Source: Dasyornis broadbenti
Lineage: Eukaryota; Chordata; Aves; Passeriformes; Dasyornithidae
Length of the DNA stretch: 64,000 nucleotides
Assembly (NCBI GenBank): GCA_013397935.1
Contig: VZRN01004246.1
Coordinates: 1-64,000, forward strand
Direction of reading: 5' to 3'
The notes under the pieces are model-generated. The model made no database searches. It was not told where the DNA came from and worked only from the letters and a program-made list of their open reading frames with translations. Numbering within the stretch: the first letter of the stretch is position 1; each line of letters starts with the position of its first letter. Below are positions 24,131-37,340 of the stretch, one piece after another. Made by a program: the position numbers and the translations under genes.

Positions 24131-27100
24131 GCAAAGCAGCTGCCAGGGACTTGCCCTCCCCGTGCCTCCCGGCTGCCTGTGGGTACCCAATGCTGCTCCC
24201 CCTTCTCCGCCCTCCGCACCTCCATATCCATGCCCAGAGATGCTCGGGGAGTTGATGTTCCTGGGGAGGGATGCCTAAGCCCCTTCCCCCGCCTCCACAG
24301 ACCACCACACCCCCCATCCCCGCACCCCCATTCCCGATTTGGAGACCCCCACTGTCTCTGAAGGGGGTTTTCTGGAGAAATACTGGAATACCAGGCAAAG
24401 CGCCCCCTTGGCAGGGCCCCCTCTTCTCCTGGGGGGTCCAAAGAAAAGCTGCTCCCAATTAGGAGAGGCGCTGAGAGAGGCGCTTTCCCAAGCGCGGGCG
24501 CTGGCAGGGCTCTGCCTGCCTTGTCCCTCCTTGCCCCGGGATGCTGTCTCAATCTCAGCTCCTCTGTCCTGTGCCAGCCCCCGTGAGTGCCCAGCCCTGG
24601 GCTGTGCCCACCACCACCCTCACAGGCTGGATGTGTCACCCACCAGGTCTCCTTCAAGCTCTGTCTCCAGGCTGGTGAAGGCCATCAGAGGGGGCCACGG
24701 GGCTGAGTTTGGCATGGACATCACTGTCAGCAAACTGAGACCCCACTGTGATGGGGACTGAGGGGGCCTTGTGCCTGGTCCCCATGGATGGGAAGAAACC
24801 CAGAGCTGCAGCAGCTCACAGGCGTGTTGCCGTGCATAAAATGGTGCTGGACTGACTGGCATTGGTGGCATGGCCAATGCTGAGACGTCTGGAGCTGGCC
24901 AAGTGCCTTGTGTGCCAGGAGGTGACTGCCCCACGTCTGCCTGTCGCTTTCGCAGGAGGAGGTGGCTTGTTTGCGCTCTACCTGTTTATAGGAGGGCAGG
25001 TTGCAGTGTGTGGCGACATGGAGCACGTGGCGTCCCAGCCTGGCACAGGGAGAGGAGCTTCACAGGGCGCTGTGAGCTGGTGGAGGCCCTCCTGTGGCAG
25101 GGACGAAGATGAGATATGGCCACAATGCCCCCTCATCACCCACACACCCTCTGCCCCACCAACCTGGCACTTTTTGGGGGGAAAATGAAAGGGGCAATAT
25201 GCGCTCTCCAGAGAGCTGTGAACTGACCTTGGCAGCCAAAGTAGGACTGGAGATGGGGGACAGGGTCTAACTGGTGGCAGCAGGGTGTGCTCAGGGCTGG
25301 ATGGCACTAGCAACAGGTGAAGAGGGAATGTGGGGTTCAGTAGGGTGGTGGAGAGAGCACAGCTAAAGGCAGAGCCTACAGGAAGGTGGAAGAAAAGCAG
25401 CTCTGGTCTTGCACTTCCTATTCCAGGAAGAGGAACCTCACAGGGAGGGGAAAACTTGACTTGATCATATCTAATAAGCCACTTTTTCCCCATCCCAGCA
25501 AGCTGTCCCAGTGGCGGGGGGAGGAGGATGCTTGGCCAAGCGCAGGCCCTGTTTGTGAAAGATGAATGAATGAGTCATGGCACAGCAAGTCTCCCCGCCA
25601 TTCTCATTGTGGCAGCAGCAGCAGCAGTTCCCCTTTGCAGCTGCTGGGTTTATCAGAAGCTGACGTGTTGGGTGGGCACCCAGGTAGCCCACACCTGTAG
25701 CCCTCACATGAAGGTGACCTGTCTCCCTCGCCCTTCTCACACGGCTCACCTGGACCATCCGGAGTGGGGAAACCCTCATGGATGGCGGCAGTGTGCGGCA
25801 TCCTCACCTGCCACGAACTAGCTGAGCACTCAGTTCAAACTCTTTCTTTCCACTCTGCTCTTGTTCAAAGGCAACTCCAGACTCTTCCTGCTCACACAGG
25901 CCTCAGCCTCCCTCCGGCTTCCTGCCGAATGCGTTCCTGGAGAGCTTATTCCCCTGTGGGTTTGTGCCAACATTGTGCTTTTAGTTCAAGACCTCTTCTC
26001 CCTCTCCGGTGTTTACCCTGCTATATTTATAGCTTCCTCATTAGGTTAAGAAAGCCAAAGGATTCTTGCCTCCTCTTTTCCCGCGGGTTTGGCTCTGAAG
26101 GAAAACCCCTTGCAAGATGCTTCCCGCAGGAGGGGGCAGGTGCCAGCTTGTGTCTCCGCTTTTCTCCCTTTGGAAAACTTCAGCATCTCTCACAGTTTGT
26201 TTCCCCTCCTCTTGTGTAGGCATGAAAGAGGTTTGCTCTGCCCCTGCCCAAGGTATAGTCAGAGTTTGGGTGGTAGGGGAGCTCTTCCCTATAGGCAATA
26301 CACCGGGCCTTCAGCAGCATTTGGGATGCTGATACAATGCCAGAATCAGGGATTAGCCCTGGGATGTCTGAGGTGGCTTGCTGGGATGGTTAGAGAGTTT
26401 TTGGTTTTTCTAAGTGTTCCTGTGGTTACAACAGCATCGCATGTGTGAAAATCACCAAATCTCTCTGGCCGGGGATGTTGTGACCTTGTGACCCAAGTTC
26501 CTACCAGCAAATCTCTCTGCACCTCCCAGTGATGGTTTTCTCCTCCCATCCAGGTTCTAAGGGTGGGGAAGGGCAGAGGTGCCTTACAGTTGTGGTTGGG
26601 TCTTCTCCAAAAGCCAGATTCCCGTGGACCATTTCCATGGAAAAAGGCAAATTCTTCAGGAGATAGGAAGCAGGTTTGCAATGTCAGAGATCAGCATGTT
26701 AACAGGAATTATCTCTCAAGTTTGGCTGTTTCCCAGGTCTCTGAGTCACCCTGGCATGGGAGTCGGATGGGGTGAGCTTTGGGCTCTATTGAAAAGTCAC
26801 AGAACCCGCAACCCCTGGAGCATCTGCCAAACTCTCCAGTACAGGTGAATGGCTGGGCTGGAAGGTGCAATTCCTTCTCTAGTGGTATGAGTCTGGGATA
26901 TGGGAAAAAAAGCTGACAAATACCTCCTCCTACTCTGGTGTTTGTGTTAGTGGAGGTCCAGGAGAAGAGGAACAAGAAATCTATCAAGACCTGATTTGCC
27001 TCCATCTTACCAGGACTGTCCACTGTGGTCACATTGCTCACATCTGATCAGCACAGCTTGGGCTTGCTCCAGCGGGCATTGTTCATTGCTGAAAAAGCTT

Positions 27101-30100
27101 ATGAGGAATTTTGGAAGGGTCTGGCCAGGGGAAGATCACATCCACCTACTTGTACATGTTCCCTAAAGATGCTTTTGGAGAGGACAACCAGGCTGAAGCG
27201 ACCTCAGGAGACCTGATATGGTCAGATGTGGGGCTGGTGCACACAGGTGGCAATGGCCCGCATGCAGGCAAGACTGTGCATCGACCAGGAGAAGGGAAGA
27301 TGCTGAAATCACTTTGGAAATCAGCCTGGGGCTCCCCAGAGACTGCTCAGCTCTGGTCCATTCCTCTCAGAATGGAGACAGCCGAAATAGAAACTGCCTA
27401 ATGAAAATTGTTATGGACCCGCAGAGATTGCCGTATAGGGAGAGGTGGAAAAGTTAGGGCTCCTTCATCCAGTGAAATCCTGATGGTGGAAAGAAGATCA
27501 TTTGGGCATCTTCTGGTTTATTTCATCTCCCAAAGTGAAAACAACGGATGCCAATGCTTGTTGAGAAGCCAGTGCAGGCGACACACCCAGGGAGGGAAGG
27601 AAGAATGGGAGAAGCTTCTGATTTTGGTGGACTACCATCTCTGCTGCAGTTTGGGGAGGGTCTTCTGGGGAGGGACATTGACAAGTGTTGTGCTCAGCTC
27701 CAACTTGGGGAGCCACAGACAGGGCTCAGGGCTGCTTCCTGCCATCCTCTGGCAGCCTAAAGGGTATGGATGTCCTCACAGGAGACCATGTGGGAGGCAA
27801 TGGGGCTGGCACAGCATCCCTGGAGCCCCCAGGCTGGCGTGGCTCTGCCTGTCCAGCTGTTTCCTTCACCTTCCTGTGCTTTGACCATCACCAGCCCTTT
27901 TTTGATGAAGGTTGGCATGGGCATCAGTGCCTTTTGAATTCAGAAACATCGTGAGAGGTGTGGTTCAGCCCTTACCTTCCTGCAAAAACAGATAGAGAAA
28001 ACCAGAAGGGGCTGTCATGAAGGGTCTCCATTGTAGTCCATCCGAGTGCTGTGCCAGTGTTGCGACAGAACTCACAACAGCTGTGCTGCAACAGCCATGC
28101 TGCAACAGCCCTGCAAAGGTCTCCAGGGATGGCCTGGATGCAGTGGCCTGGCTTGGTTTTGCGAACGCTGCTGTCACACAGGGTGCCCAGGCCAGTTGGC
28201 ATCTTCCCAGACTTCCTTGCAGGGCCAGGGGCAGGGCCAGCCCCCGGCTGCTGGGGAGATCTGCAGGAGTCTTTGCTTTCCATGAGTTTTGCCTGAGGCC
28301 TCAAGGCTTAGGAGGAGCTGGTGGACCCAACCAGCTATTGCTCCATCCTTGTCTTGCAAGGGCCAGCACGCAACCCCAGGGGTTCCTCAGTGCTTCGGCT
28401 GCTTTTGATTTTTTTAGCTCCTGCAAGGCTCCCGCCGGGCTGTTTCATGGCTCCCTCGAGGCTGCTCCACCCCATCCTGGCTTTGAGTTTTGCAGCTTCA
28501 TGGCTGGAGCATGGCTGTGCCAGGGGAGGCGTCCGTTTTCTCTGGCCTCCCTGATCCTTTGCCCAGCTCCATTTCCCCTCTCCAGCTGGGAATGTGCCCA
28601 CGGTCCCAGCACATCAGCATCCAAAAAACAGTGCATGTAGAGGGGAAGATGAGGCCCCCCAATACCCGTGCTGGCACAGGGAGCCGTCAGTGTGAGGGAC
28701 TGGTCTCTCAGAGTATCTTGTTGACACAGCTCTTGATTTGCTGCACGTCCACATTCCTTCTTCCCAGCTGGAGGCTGCAGATATGCTTTGGGTTCTCTGA
28801 CAGCTCCTGCAGCTGGGTGGTTTGCCCTGGAGATGCCTCGGAGGGCTCCAGTCAGCCAGGCACTGAGGCTTGGACTCAGAGTGGTCTGGGAGGATAATGA
28901 GATGCGCAAGTTCAGGTAGAGCAGCAGTGGCACTCATGCTTTGCCTGGGATGGATGAAGAACTAAAGGAAGGAAAGCACTGTGGGGTTGGTTATCTTAGT
29001 TTTCACCCCTGGAGTGCAGCTGGAAGAATGAGATGGTGCTGGGGAAGCATGTCCAGCTGCGTCCCCCAAATATGTTCCCTTGAGACGTGTCCCCAGTAGG
29101 GTGCTTAATGATGAACCATGCATGGAGAACTTTCTTCCTTCAGTGCCTGGAAAGGTCTCTGAGAGTTTTTTTTTTCACTTATTTTCCCCATCTATCAAGG
29201 GCAGAGGGACCGTGCAGCAGCATTTAAGCCTCCTGGGGTATGCGGGGGACAGCACAGTGCTGCCAGCGATGCGGCCGCTGCATCTCCATCAGCATTTCAG
29301 CAAATGCCTCTCTACCATCCCTTGCCACAACCAGAGGAGGGTGGAGCAGAGCCAGAGGCAGCATTTGTGGCCAGCTCTATGAATTTCCAATTACCAGCTT
29401 GCCTTGCCACTGTATGAGAGGTTCCTGCACCTAATTTTTGGTGAAACGTTCCATTTTTCTCAGTAATTTAATAGCGTGGGCAGGCTGCTTGCTGTCGAAG
29501 AGCCAGCAGCCAGCACCGAGGAGCCTGTGTGCCGGGCTGCCGGCCGTAACCACCTTCCCTGGGCGACGCAGGAATGCTGACCTAATAGAAAAGACATTTA
29601 AAGCGGAGTTTTGGAGAGCAGCTCAGCTCGGATTTGGCTCATGCACATGGCTGCTGATTGTAGCAGGGTCTCTCCATGCTCCAGCAGGTCCTGGGGACTG
29701 GCATGGGCAGAGGGGATATCCCTGATGGGAGCCAGGCACCAGTGTACAAGCCATGCCAGCCATCAATTGGCACAGTAGATGCTTTATTTTCCGGGAAAAA
29801 AAGTTGCTTCAGGGAGGCCGTCGCAAGTTGTGAACTGAGGCTGGGTTCAGCGCCCAGCTGCGGTTCTCCCAGGCTGGAAAAGCCGTGGCGTTTTGCTCTT
29901 GACATTTTCCAAATGAGATGTTTTGATTTTTTCTTTTTAGTTTGGTTTTTTTTTTCAATTTATTTTATTCCCTGCCTCAAGGTAGTGTTTGGAAGACAAA
30001 TTTAGCTCGATTTAACTCAAACCTTTTTTAAAAAGTAAAACCACTGAAAACTAAACAAGGCCTATCATTTAGAACAAAATGTTTTGGTTTTCATTTTCCT

Positions 30101-31619
30101 TTTGGCATGAAAAACACAAACTTTATTTTTTTCCATTTTCCTCTTGACCTACAAACAATTTTACTATTTTCTTTTCTCCTCCTTGTTCATTCCCAAGACC
30201 GCATTGTGCATTGTGGCCAGGGAGCAGGCGAGCCCTGGTGCTGTTCCCAGTGGCATGGGGGTCCCAGGGTGGGTGCTTCCCTGTGGATACTGGAGGAATC
30301 TTGCAAAATCAAGCAGGAGCTGCTCTCCCTGCTGCCAACACTGACTCAGCTGGGAGCTCCTTGTGGAAAAGGGAGGCCCCCGTGTGTGGGTCTGTTCCAG
30401 CTCACTTAGGGGTATGTGAACCCCTGGGCAGGGCAGAGCTGTGCTGCTGGTGCTGTGCTCTGCTGCTGGGCATCCCTGCTGGGAAGAGCGAGCTCTGGCA
30501 TTGCCTTCTCTCCTTGTTTATTCAGGTTTAAAATTAATCTGACCTTCCCCTGCTCAGACTTGTGCAAACAAGGCACAGCCCTGAGCGGGGAGCTCCTGCT
30601 GGCCTGAGGAGAGCCCTCTCTGTCCCCAGCTTGTGGCATTACTGTCCCTTCTGGATGAGGTTCCCACCAGGATCAGTGTGCTGGGGTATCGTGGGGCTTC
30701 CTCCTGGCAAGGCAGCTCTGGCCATAAATCGGCGCACAGTTAATCCTCTGGTACAAGCTGCCAGAACACTGTGAGCCCGGATCTGTCATCTCTGGGCCGG
30801 GCAAGGGATGGCTGTGATGCTTCCATCCCAGGCAGAAGCCCACGTACCAGAGCCAGCAATTGTTTCCCCAGACTTGATCCCCTCCACTCCTTGCCAACCC
30901 AGCCCTTCGTCTTGCACCCTTTGCCAAATCCCAACTCTCCGCCCTGCCCCAGCCTCACCAGGCTGTCAGCCGGGCAGGGAGCAGAGAGGGGATGATGGGG
31001 ACCAGCACCATTGCCAGATCTGGTGCAGAAGCAATCACCCGACTCATTCACCACCTGATTTTATTTTATTCCTTTCTCAGTGCCTCGCTGCATACCACAG
31101 CCGTGCTTTTTATAGCCCCCAGCTGCAGCCTCGGCGTGCTCCCAGCCAGCTCCCTGCCACAGCCCTGCTCGCTCGATGCCAGCAGCCCCGGCCAGGGAGG
31201 GAAAGACGACGTTCCCGGGGTCCCTGTGGCGGTTCAGGGAGAGGAGAGCATGGGCTGCGGAGGAGGGCAGATAATTAAACCCTAACCCGGAGCCATGCTC
31301 CCGTGCCGGCAGAGGCGTTTAAAGAGCAGCATTAATCACCCCCCTCGTAGCCGACACGTGCTACATGCCAGGTCGAGACCGAGTGCTGGTGGCCCTTGTC
31401 CCTCACTGTCCCCTCTGGTGCTGCCCAGGGCTGGTTCCAGGCAGCCCGAGCCACCAGCTCTTTCCATGAGCCAGCCTGCTCTGCCGAAGGGGAGGTGTCA
31501 GCAAGAGGGGTACTCACCCCACCCCCAGTTGCCCCCCAGTCTCTGGCGGGTTTACAGAAGTTAGAGGGAGATTAGAGGTTCCTGCCCACTCCCCGGGAGC
31601 ACTTTTACGAGCATCTGAG
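24131..31619. other. Non-coding stretch, possible first intron
   Basis: No recognised exon was seen. Minor repeats include a (GCA)n run at 25,612-25,627 and a 14-15-bp tandem repeat around AACAGCC.TGCTGC at about 28,074-28,115. AT-rich blocks near 29,380-29,480 and 29,920-30,190 have many TTT runs and no coding frame. If the 23.6 kb island is the IL11RA promoter, this is intronic. Confidence 0.45.
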
Positions 31620-31955
31620 TCTCTCTGCTGCGTTTCCGCATCTCACAGCCACTTCCACAGCTGGGATGCTGCTATGGGAGCCGGAGCGAGGAGGAGGTGG
31701 AGGCGGAGATGAGGTATGAGGTTCTGCTGCAGGCTCCGTGCTTGGAGCACCCCTTTGTTGGGATGTGGGGTTTGCAGAGCAGGGGCGGCCGGCCAGCAGG
31801 CGGGGAGTGAGCATCCTCGCTGGGAAGCAGCGGGGGGGCCCCCGGCGCCTCATTCCCCGGGCTTTCTCCAGACGTGATTTCACCACTGCGGGGAGGGAGC
31901 GCGGCCAAGGGACAGGCCTTGCTCGCCCCGACGGCACCCGGTTCGCTTGCTGAGG
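31620..31955. promoter_or_regulatory. Second CpG-rich block, possible alternative promoter
   Basis: CpG dinucleotides cluster again (GCGGCCGGCC, CCCCCGGCGCC, GCGCGGCC, CCCCGACGGC) over about 340 bp. A plausible plus-strand donor, GATGAG/GTATGA, occurs near 31,711. It lies about 9.6 kb upstream of the IL11RA start codon and could be an alternative first exon or an intronic CpG island. Direction is not determinable from the sequence. Confidence 0.4.
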
Positions 31956-34900
31956 GGTTAGTCATGTGGGCCGTGGCTGGGGATGGGATGTGCCTCTGGT
32001 CCCCATGGGGCAGGGGGACGCGGGCTTGGAGAGCCTATGTCTTTCGGATGCTATCAGGGAAAAGGGAGAGGGATGGGGGCTGGGATGCCTGGGGGGAGCT
32101 TCTGGGCTCAAAGCCCACTGTCCCCTCCTTGCTAAGCTGGAAAGAGCGGCAGAAGGCAGTGGTGAAGCCAGATGTGTGCTGGGCATCTCCAGCTGAGCAG
32201 ATGGGCCAGGATGGGGCCACCTTTCCTGGGCTGATGCCTGCAACTGCATCCCAGCCCCCTGATGTGACTTTCCAGAGCTGGACGTGGCAGCATGGATGAC
32301 AGAGGCGATGCTGTGGAGAGGCAGCATCCTGCTTCAGGGATGGATTTGGGGAGATGTTACAAGGGAAGGTCTACTCCAGAGATCTGTGGGGTCCCTGGAG
32401 ATGGGGTAAGCCCCATGGGACCCTTCCATGTCCCCCTTATTCTGTGTGGGCACAGGGTGTTGGGTGCCTGTGAGTATTTTTAAACCTTGACCAAAAGACC
32501 ATTCAGCTTATTTTACTTCCAGCGGGGAGGCAGGGGCAAGACAAGCAGTGGAGTACCTACCGGTGGTGCTGCCAAGTGACTGCTGCCAAGCAGCTGGGGC
32601 CAGGCAGCCTTGGCTCCATGCAGGCAGGGCAGTGGACGAGGGAAAGCAGGGATCTGCGGGGGTGTCGAGGAAGGGATGTGCAGGGGTGGGTTTTACAGAA
32701 GCACAGCTGTAATGTTGGCCCAATATGGGTAGCTGTAGAGCAGGGCCCTCCCAAACCTGCTCCCTCCTGGAGACAGTGAGTTTCACCCCATGAGGGCTGG
32801 GGTCTCACTGAGAGCAGCTCAGTCCTTGGGCGAGCTGGGGGTGACTGTGGGAAGGGGGAGCTGCTCATGCTGCCAGGTGCCGAGCATGACGGGAGAGGGG
32901 AAAGCCTCGGAGACTCGTTCTGAAACAAGGCTGCCCTTTTATTCTACTTTACGAGTGCATTTTAATATCCACAAACATCCCGCCCTCCCCAGGCTGCTGC
33001 CAGCAGAGCCTGTATCGCCTGTGCTTGGCCTGCCGAGAAACCCCGGCCAAACCCTGGGCCCCAGCGCAGGGGAGAGGATTATTTTTCCCCCCTCTTTTTT
33101 TTGTAAGATATGTTTTCTATAGCTCTAATTGGACAGGCTTGAGCTCCAGCCAAGGCAAACACACCTGGGGGAGCCTCACTTTACAGACCCCATCTGCTGT
33201 GTCGGGGGCTCTGCTCCCCACACAGCCGCTGCCTGGCCCTTTTATAGGGGAGGGGGCTGCTGGGGGTAGGGGGGGGTAGGACCGCTCCCACGCCAAACCA
33301 CTGAACAGCCTCCGTGGAGGAGGAGAACCCAGCGAGGTGGCGCAGGGAGATGGTGCAGAGGCAGCAGGGGCACCCAGCAGAACCCTGTCCCACAGCAAGA
33401 TTCCATCCCGGCGTGGAGCTGAGGTATCTCCCCTCTGCCAGTGCTGCTGTGGTGGCACAGGGCTCTGTGCCCACCAGGGTGGGATGCTGTGGGTGGGAGA
33501 TGCAGCAGGTACCAACAGTGTTTTGCCTTCCTGGGGTGACAGCTCGTTCATCCAGAGGCTGCAGTCCCCAGAATCTGTGTGTGCCTGTGGAGGGGGGTTG
33601 TGGGGGCTCCCCAACATGTCGGGGTTTGTTTTGGGCTGCAGGACCACCTACCTGGTGAAACCCATTCAGGGACTGTTCTGGAAAGCAGGCAAGGGAAATC
33701 AGCATGCCAGGCCACTCAAGTGTCTTGTATTGACATCCAAATCCATGCTGGACTGAGCTTTAGGTGCTTCTTCCTGCAACTGTTGGCTTTTTTGTGGGGC
33801 TCTTTGGCTGGGCTCTTCCCCTTCCAGTAGTTTCAGGGTCTGCCTCCGATGCCCCGGTTACCAACAGGCTTAGCAGTGCTGGCACCCTTCTTCCAGGCAC
33901 TGAGGGTTTCACCTCATATCAGTACTTAGCCAGAGCCCAGAGAGCCGCTGGGAAATGCTGCTTGACTACATTGGGGTCCTGCCTCTTCTGGGACCAGAGT
34001 GCATGCCCTGACAGCATGATGTGTGCCAGGGAGCAGCAGCATGCTCAGGTGGCACCTACTCCAGGCTCATCCTGGAGTACATTTTTTCATCCCTTCCACA
34101 CACCATCTCCCAGGGGTGTGCAGGGCACAGTGCTGTGCCCCCACTCCATCCTTGCAGATGTATGCAGCACACCAGACCTTCCTTGTCCACCTGCCTGCAT
34201 GGTGACTCGGCAGCACCAAGGAGGTATCGCCGCTGTGCTCCTGGTGCCACTGACCACTCCCAGGAGGAGCTCTGGCACCCGCTTCACCCTCTACCCTCTG
34301 GCTGGTGCTATGGAGATGCTGCTTGCAAGGGATATACTGTGTTTTATTGGGGTGCATTGCCACACGCCCACCCCCAGTGCACCCAACACTTTGCACCAGC
34401 TCTGCTGACTTGGAGCAGTAAGAAGTGAAGTGGCAGCTTGAAACAGAAGGGTAGGATCCAGCCTCACCAAGGACTGCTGCCTCACTTCAGGTGAATGAGG
34501 TGAGCTGTGGAGAATTAAGCAGGCTGGGATGTGCCTCTGTCCGCCTTTGGCAAGTGGGCCAGGCCAGAGGATCTCCCTGTGCATGGGGTGGGCTTTGGGG
34601 CACAGCTGGAGCTGTGGCAGTGCACAGGGCAGCTCAAGCATTTTGTGAAGAATTTTGGAGCTGTCTTGGCCTCCAGTCAGAGCAGGCTGCAACGGGAACA
34701 TTTCGAAATTCTTTTGGATGAGGAAAATTCCACGGGCAGCCCCCCTCCAGAGAAAGTTTGGGATAGCTGAAATGTTTGGAGTGAGAGGCTGCTTGCTTTT
34801 GTTTACTCTGAACTATAAAATTGGAGGGGGGGAATCCAAATGAAAAAAAAGAGACAATAGGAGCCTGTAAACAGAGCTGGCCCCGAGTGCGGCTGAGGCT

Positions 34901-35299
34901 TCTCTCCAGCACTGGGGAAGGAGATGTGTCAGCACACTCACTGCATGGCCCTGCTTTCCCCCTCTTGGATACAATTACACTTAATCTTTCAGAACTTGGC
35001 TAAGATTTTTTTCCCTAGCAGAAAACGAGCTGGACAGTGTTTTTCCAACCTTCTCAACTTAGGCAGGGCTCAGCCCCCATCCCGTGGCCCTGTACTGCAG
35101 CCTCCACATTTTCCCTGTCTTTCCACTTTTTCCGCTTTTCCATCTCTCCTGTTGATTTAGGGACTGCCATCTGATTGGCTTGGCAAGAAGTGTGGTATGG
35201 GGGCATGGATGCTGCCCCACTGAGGTGTTTTCCCAGCCACTGTCCCGGCCATGTGTCTTGCACCCTGCTGCCTCTCCTGAGCTGCCTCCACTTAGCAAA
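31956..35299. other. Non-coding stretch, nothing recognised
   Basis: Ordinary GC-moderate DNA. A G-run cluster at about 33,246-33,283 has several GGGG blocks and might form a G-quadruplex. An AT-richer patch at 33,075-33,135 contains TCTAATTGG. No coding support was seen. Confidence 0.45.
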
Positions 35300-35351
35300 C
35301 TTGATGATCTTAGAGGTCTGTTCCAACCTTAATTATTCAAGGATTCTATGA
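35300..35351 (+). mobile_element. CR1 3' tail remnant
   Basis: Only the terminal CR1 segment is recognisable: GATGATCTTAGAGGTCTGTT, CCAACCTTAATTATTC and GATTCTATGA. This matches the 3' end of a CR1 subfamily on the plus strand. Upstream sequence has no CR1 similarity, so the insertion was extremely 5'-truncated. Confidence 0.82.
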
Positions 35352-36279
35352 AACCGGGTAGGGTTGAATCCACGCTTGGAGAAGACACATCATGGTTATC
35401 CCACCCGGTGTCAGAGACTGGCATGAGCATCCCCACGTTACACATTGTCAGGGGTCTGCAATTTCCATACCCCCCTCCTCCCCACTCCCTCAGGGACACT
35501 GCTGGTGGTGTACACAAGGTTAATAGGCCACCCTTTGGCGGTGGCTTTATTTGGCTGCCCAGGTGGTCCGTAATGACTGCTGAAATCCCTCTCTTGCCCA
35601 AAAGGGATTTTGTTTTGTAAAAGGAGTGACAGCAAATTGCTAGCTGGGGGAGCATTTGTGTAAGGTGAGCTGTTTATTTTGGCCCTGCTGCATTTTGGCT
35701 GACCCGTGCGCCTTCATGCCTCAGGGATGGAGCTGAGCCTGATGGCTCCTGGGCTTTGGCCAGCTTTGGAGCAGGGGGAGGGAAGGGGGAGCATCATGTA
35801 TGGGGGATGCTGTGGGGCCCCTCTCCTGATCAGAGTTCCCAGCCCCAGGCTGGAGTTCATCAGGAGCATCAGAAGGAGCTGGGTGTGCCTGGGGCATTCA
35901 CAGTATGTATGTGTATGTCTGTCCCCTGATTTATGAATGCATGCGCTGTTGTATCAACTCCAGGGCCAATGAGCGAACTTTGCTCTGGGAGATGCAGATG
36001 GTCCTGGGGGATAGCCTGCAGGCTGGTACCCAGCTGCTTTGTTGTATTGGGAGCTGTGTGAATTCTCTGCCAGGCTGGGCTGAGCCCAGGAGCAGGAAAA
36101 TGTCCCAAATCCCAAAATGTTCCTGGGACGGGAAAAGCCTTTCCCACCCTGCTGTAATCACAGGGTGGCCCAGCTCTCTGCTGGCAGGTCCCACCCGTGT
36201 CCCCAGATCCAGCACTGTGCCCATCCCTGTCCTGTAACCATATGCCAGGATGGATGCAGCACCCCCTCCCACCAACTTC

Positions 36280-36386
36280 CATTCCTCCACCCTAAAAATA
36301 ATCTCCAAGCTGTAAAGAAACCTACCAGCACTACAGCTACAGCGCTGGTAGGTTTCTTTACAGCCGGGAGATTATTTTTAGGAATG
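36280..36386. other. Near-perfect inverted repeat (39-nt arms, 14-nt loop)
   Basis: Left arm 36,291-36,329 and right arm 36,344-36,382 are reverse complements at 37 of 39 positions. The only mismatches are in the triplet AAG versus CGG. The 14-nt loop (36,330-36,343) contains CTACAGCTACAG. Outside the core, CATTCCT (36,280-36,286) can pair with AGGAATG (36,380-36,386) if a 7-nt bulge is allowed. A transcript from either strand would fold into a hairpin of about 92 nt, the size of a microRNA precursor. I do not recognise it as a known microRNA. Other explanations are a template-switch inverted duplication or a small foldback element; no target duplication is evident. Confidence 0.9.
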
Positions 36387-36845
36387 TCTCTGGCACGTGG
36401 CTTCGGAGAGGGGAGTGTGGGGATGGGGATGGAGAGGGGGACGCCCCTTCTCTCCCCGCTCGGAATGCAACGCTGCCAGCTGGCACCGTGTCAGGGCTGC
36501 TGGCTGCTAACAGAGCCCTCGCTGTTTTGGCCCTTGCCGATGCCTCCAGTTACAACCAGGAGCCAGCAACTTCTTCCTGCGGGATGGAGCAGAGGAGAGC
36601 GGAAATCAGGGCGTTGGGGTGGGAGTTTCCCGGCTGGGGTAAGAGCAGAGCCTGACCTCCATGGTGCTGCTGGCATGCTGAGGTGTGCAGGGCCCCCCCT
36701 GGAAGCTGCTGGCTCCGCAGAGGAGAGAGGTGACCCTCGCGTTATGGAGGGGCTTGGACTTGGCTTTGGACACCAGTGGGGCTGTGGTCTGGGCATCACT
36801 GGTGGGTGTTGGAAGGGATTGGGCTCGGCTGGATGGAGATGTGCA

Positions 36846-37340
36846 TTGTATCTGGCTGTGGAGATAACTGGTTCCCTGGACGATGCTGGGTTTATCCCTG
36901 TGTTTGGGCTGAGCTGGGGTTACCCTGCTCCTGGGCTGCATTTGTGTTAGCTTCACAGTTAACTGTGTAACGCCATGATTGGGCTATGCTGAGGTTAGGC
37001 CTGTGTTTGAACTGAGCTCTGGGTTAACCCCACTCATGAGCTGTCCCAAGTTTAACCCCACATCAGGATGGCATAACCACATGCTTGACCTGTGCTAGGT
37101 CCAGCCACACATTTTGGCTGAGCTGGATTTAACCCCACGCCTGCGCTGGGCTGAGTTTAACCACACATTTGGACTGCACTGGATTTAATTTTTTTAGGCT
37201 GAGTGAGATTTAATTCTCCTTCTGGGCTGTGTGGAGTATAATCCCACATTTAGGTTGCCCTGAGTTAAGCCCCACATTGGGACTATACTGTTTTCAGTCC
37301 TATGTTCAGACTGGGCTGAAGGCTTACTGGGCTGCACTGG
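36846..37340 (+). repeat. Degenerate minisatellite, unit about 28 bp
   Basis: At least twelve diverged copies follow a pattern of GGGCTGAGCTGGATTTAACC plus CCACATTT. Most units are 27-29 bp, with some insertions. The copies differ strongly, so the array is old. It lies about 4.2 kb upstream of the IL11RA start codon. Confidence 0.85.

Noticed and set aside
23420..24657. Overlapping 313- and 345-codon frames on opposite strands
   Set aside because: Both lie in the CpG island, where stop codons are rare because of GC content. The peptides are Arg/Ala/Pro/Gly-rich with no domain.
36117..36950. 277-codon plus-strand frame spanning the hairpin
   Set aside because: It runs through both arms of the inverted repeat and into a minisatellite, and has no recognisable domain. 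It is open by chance.
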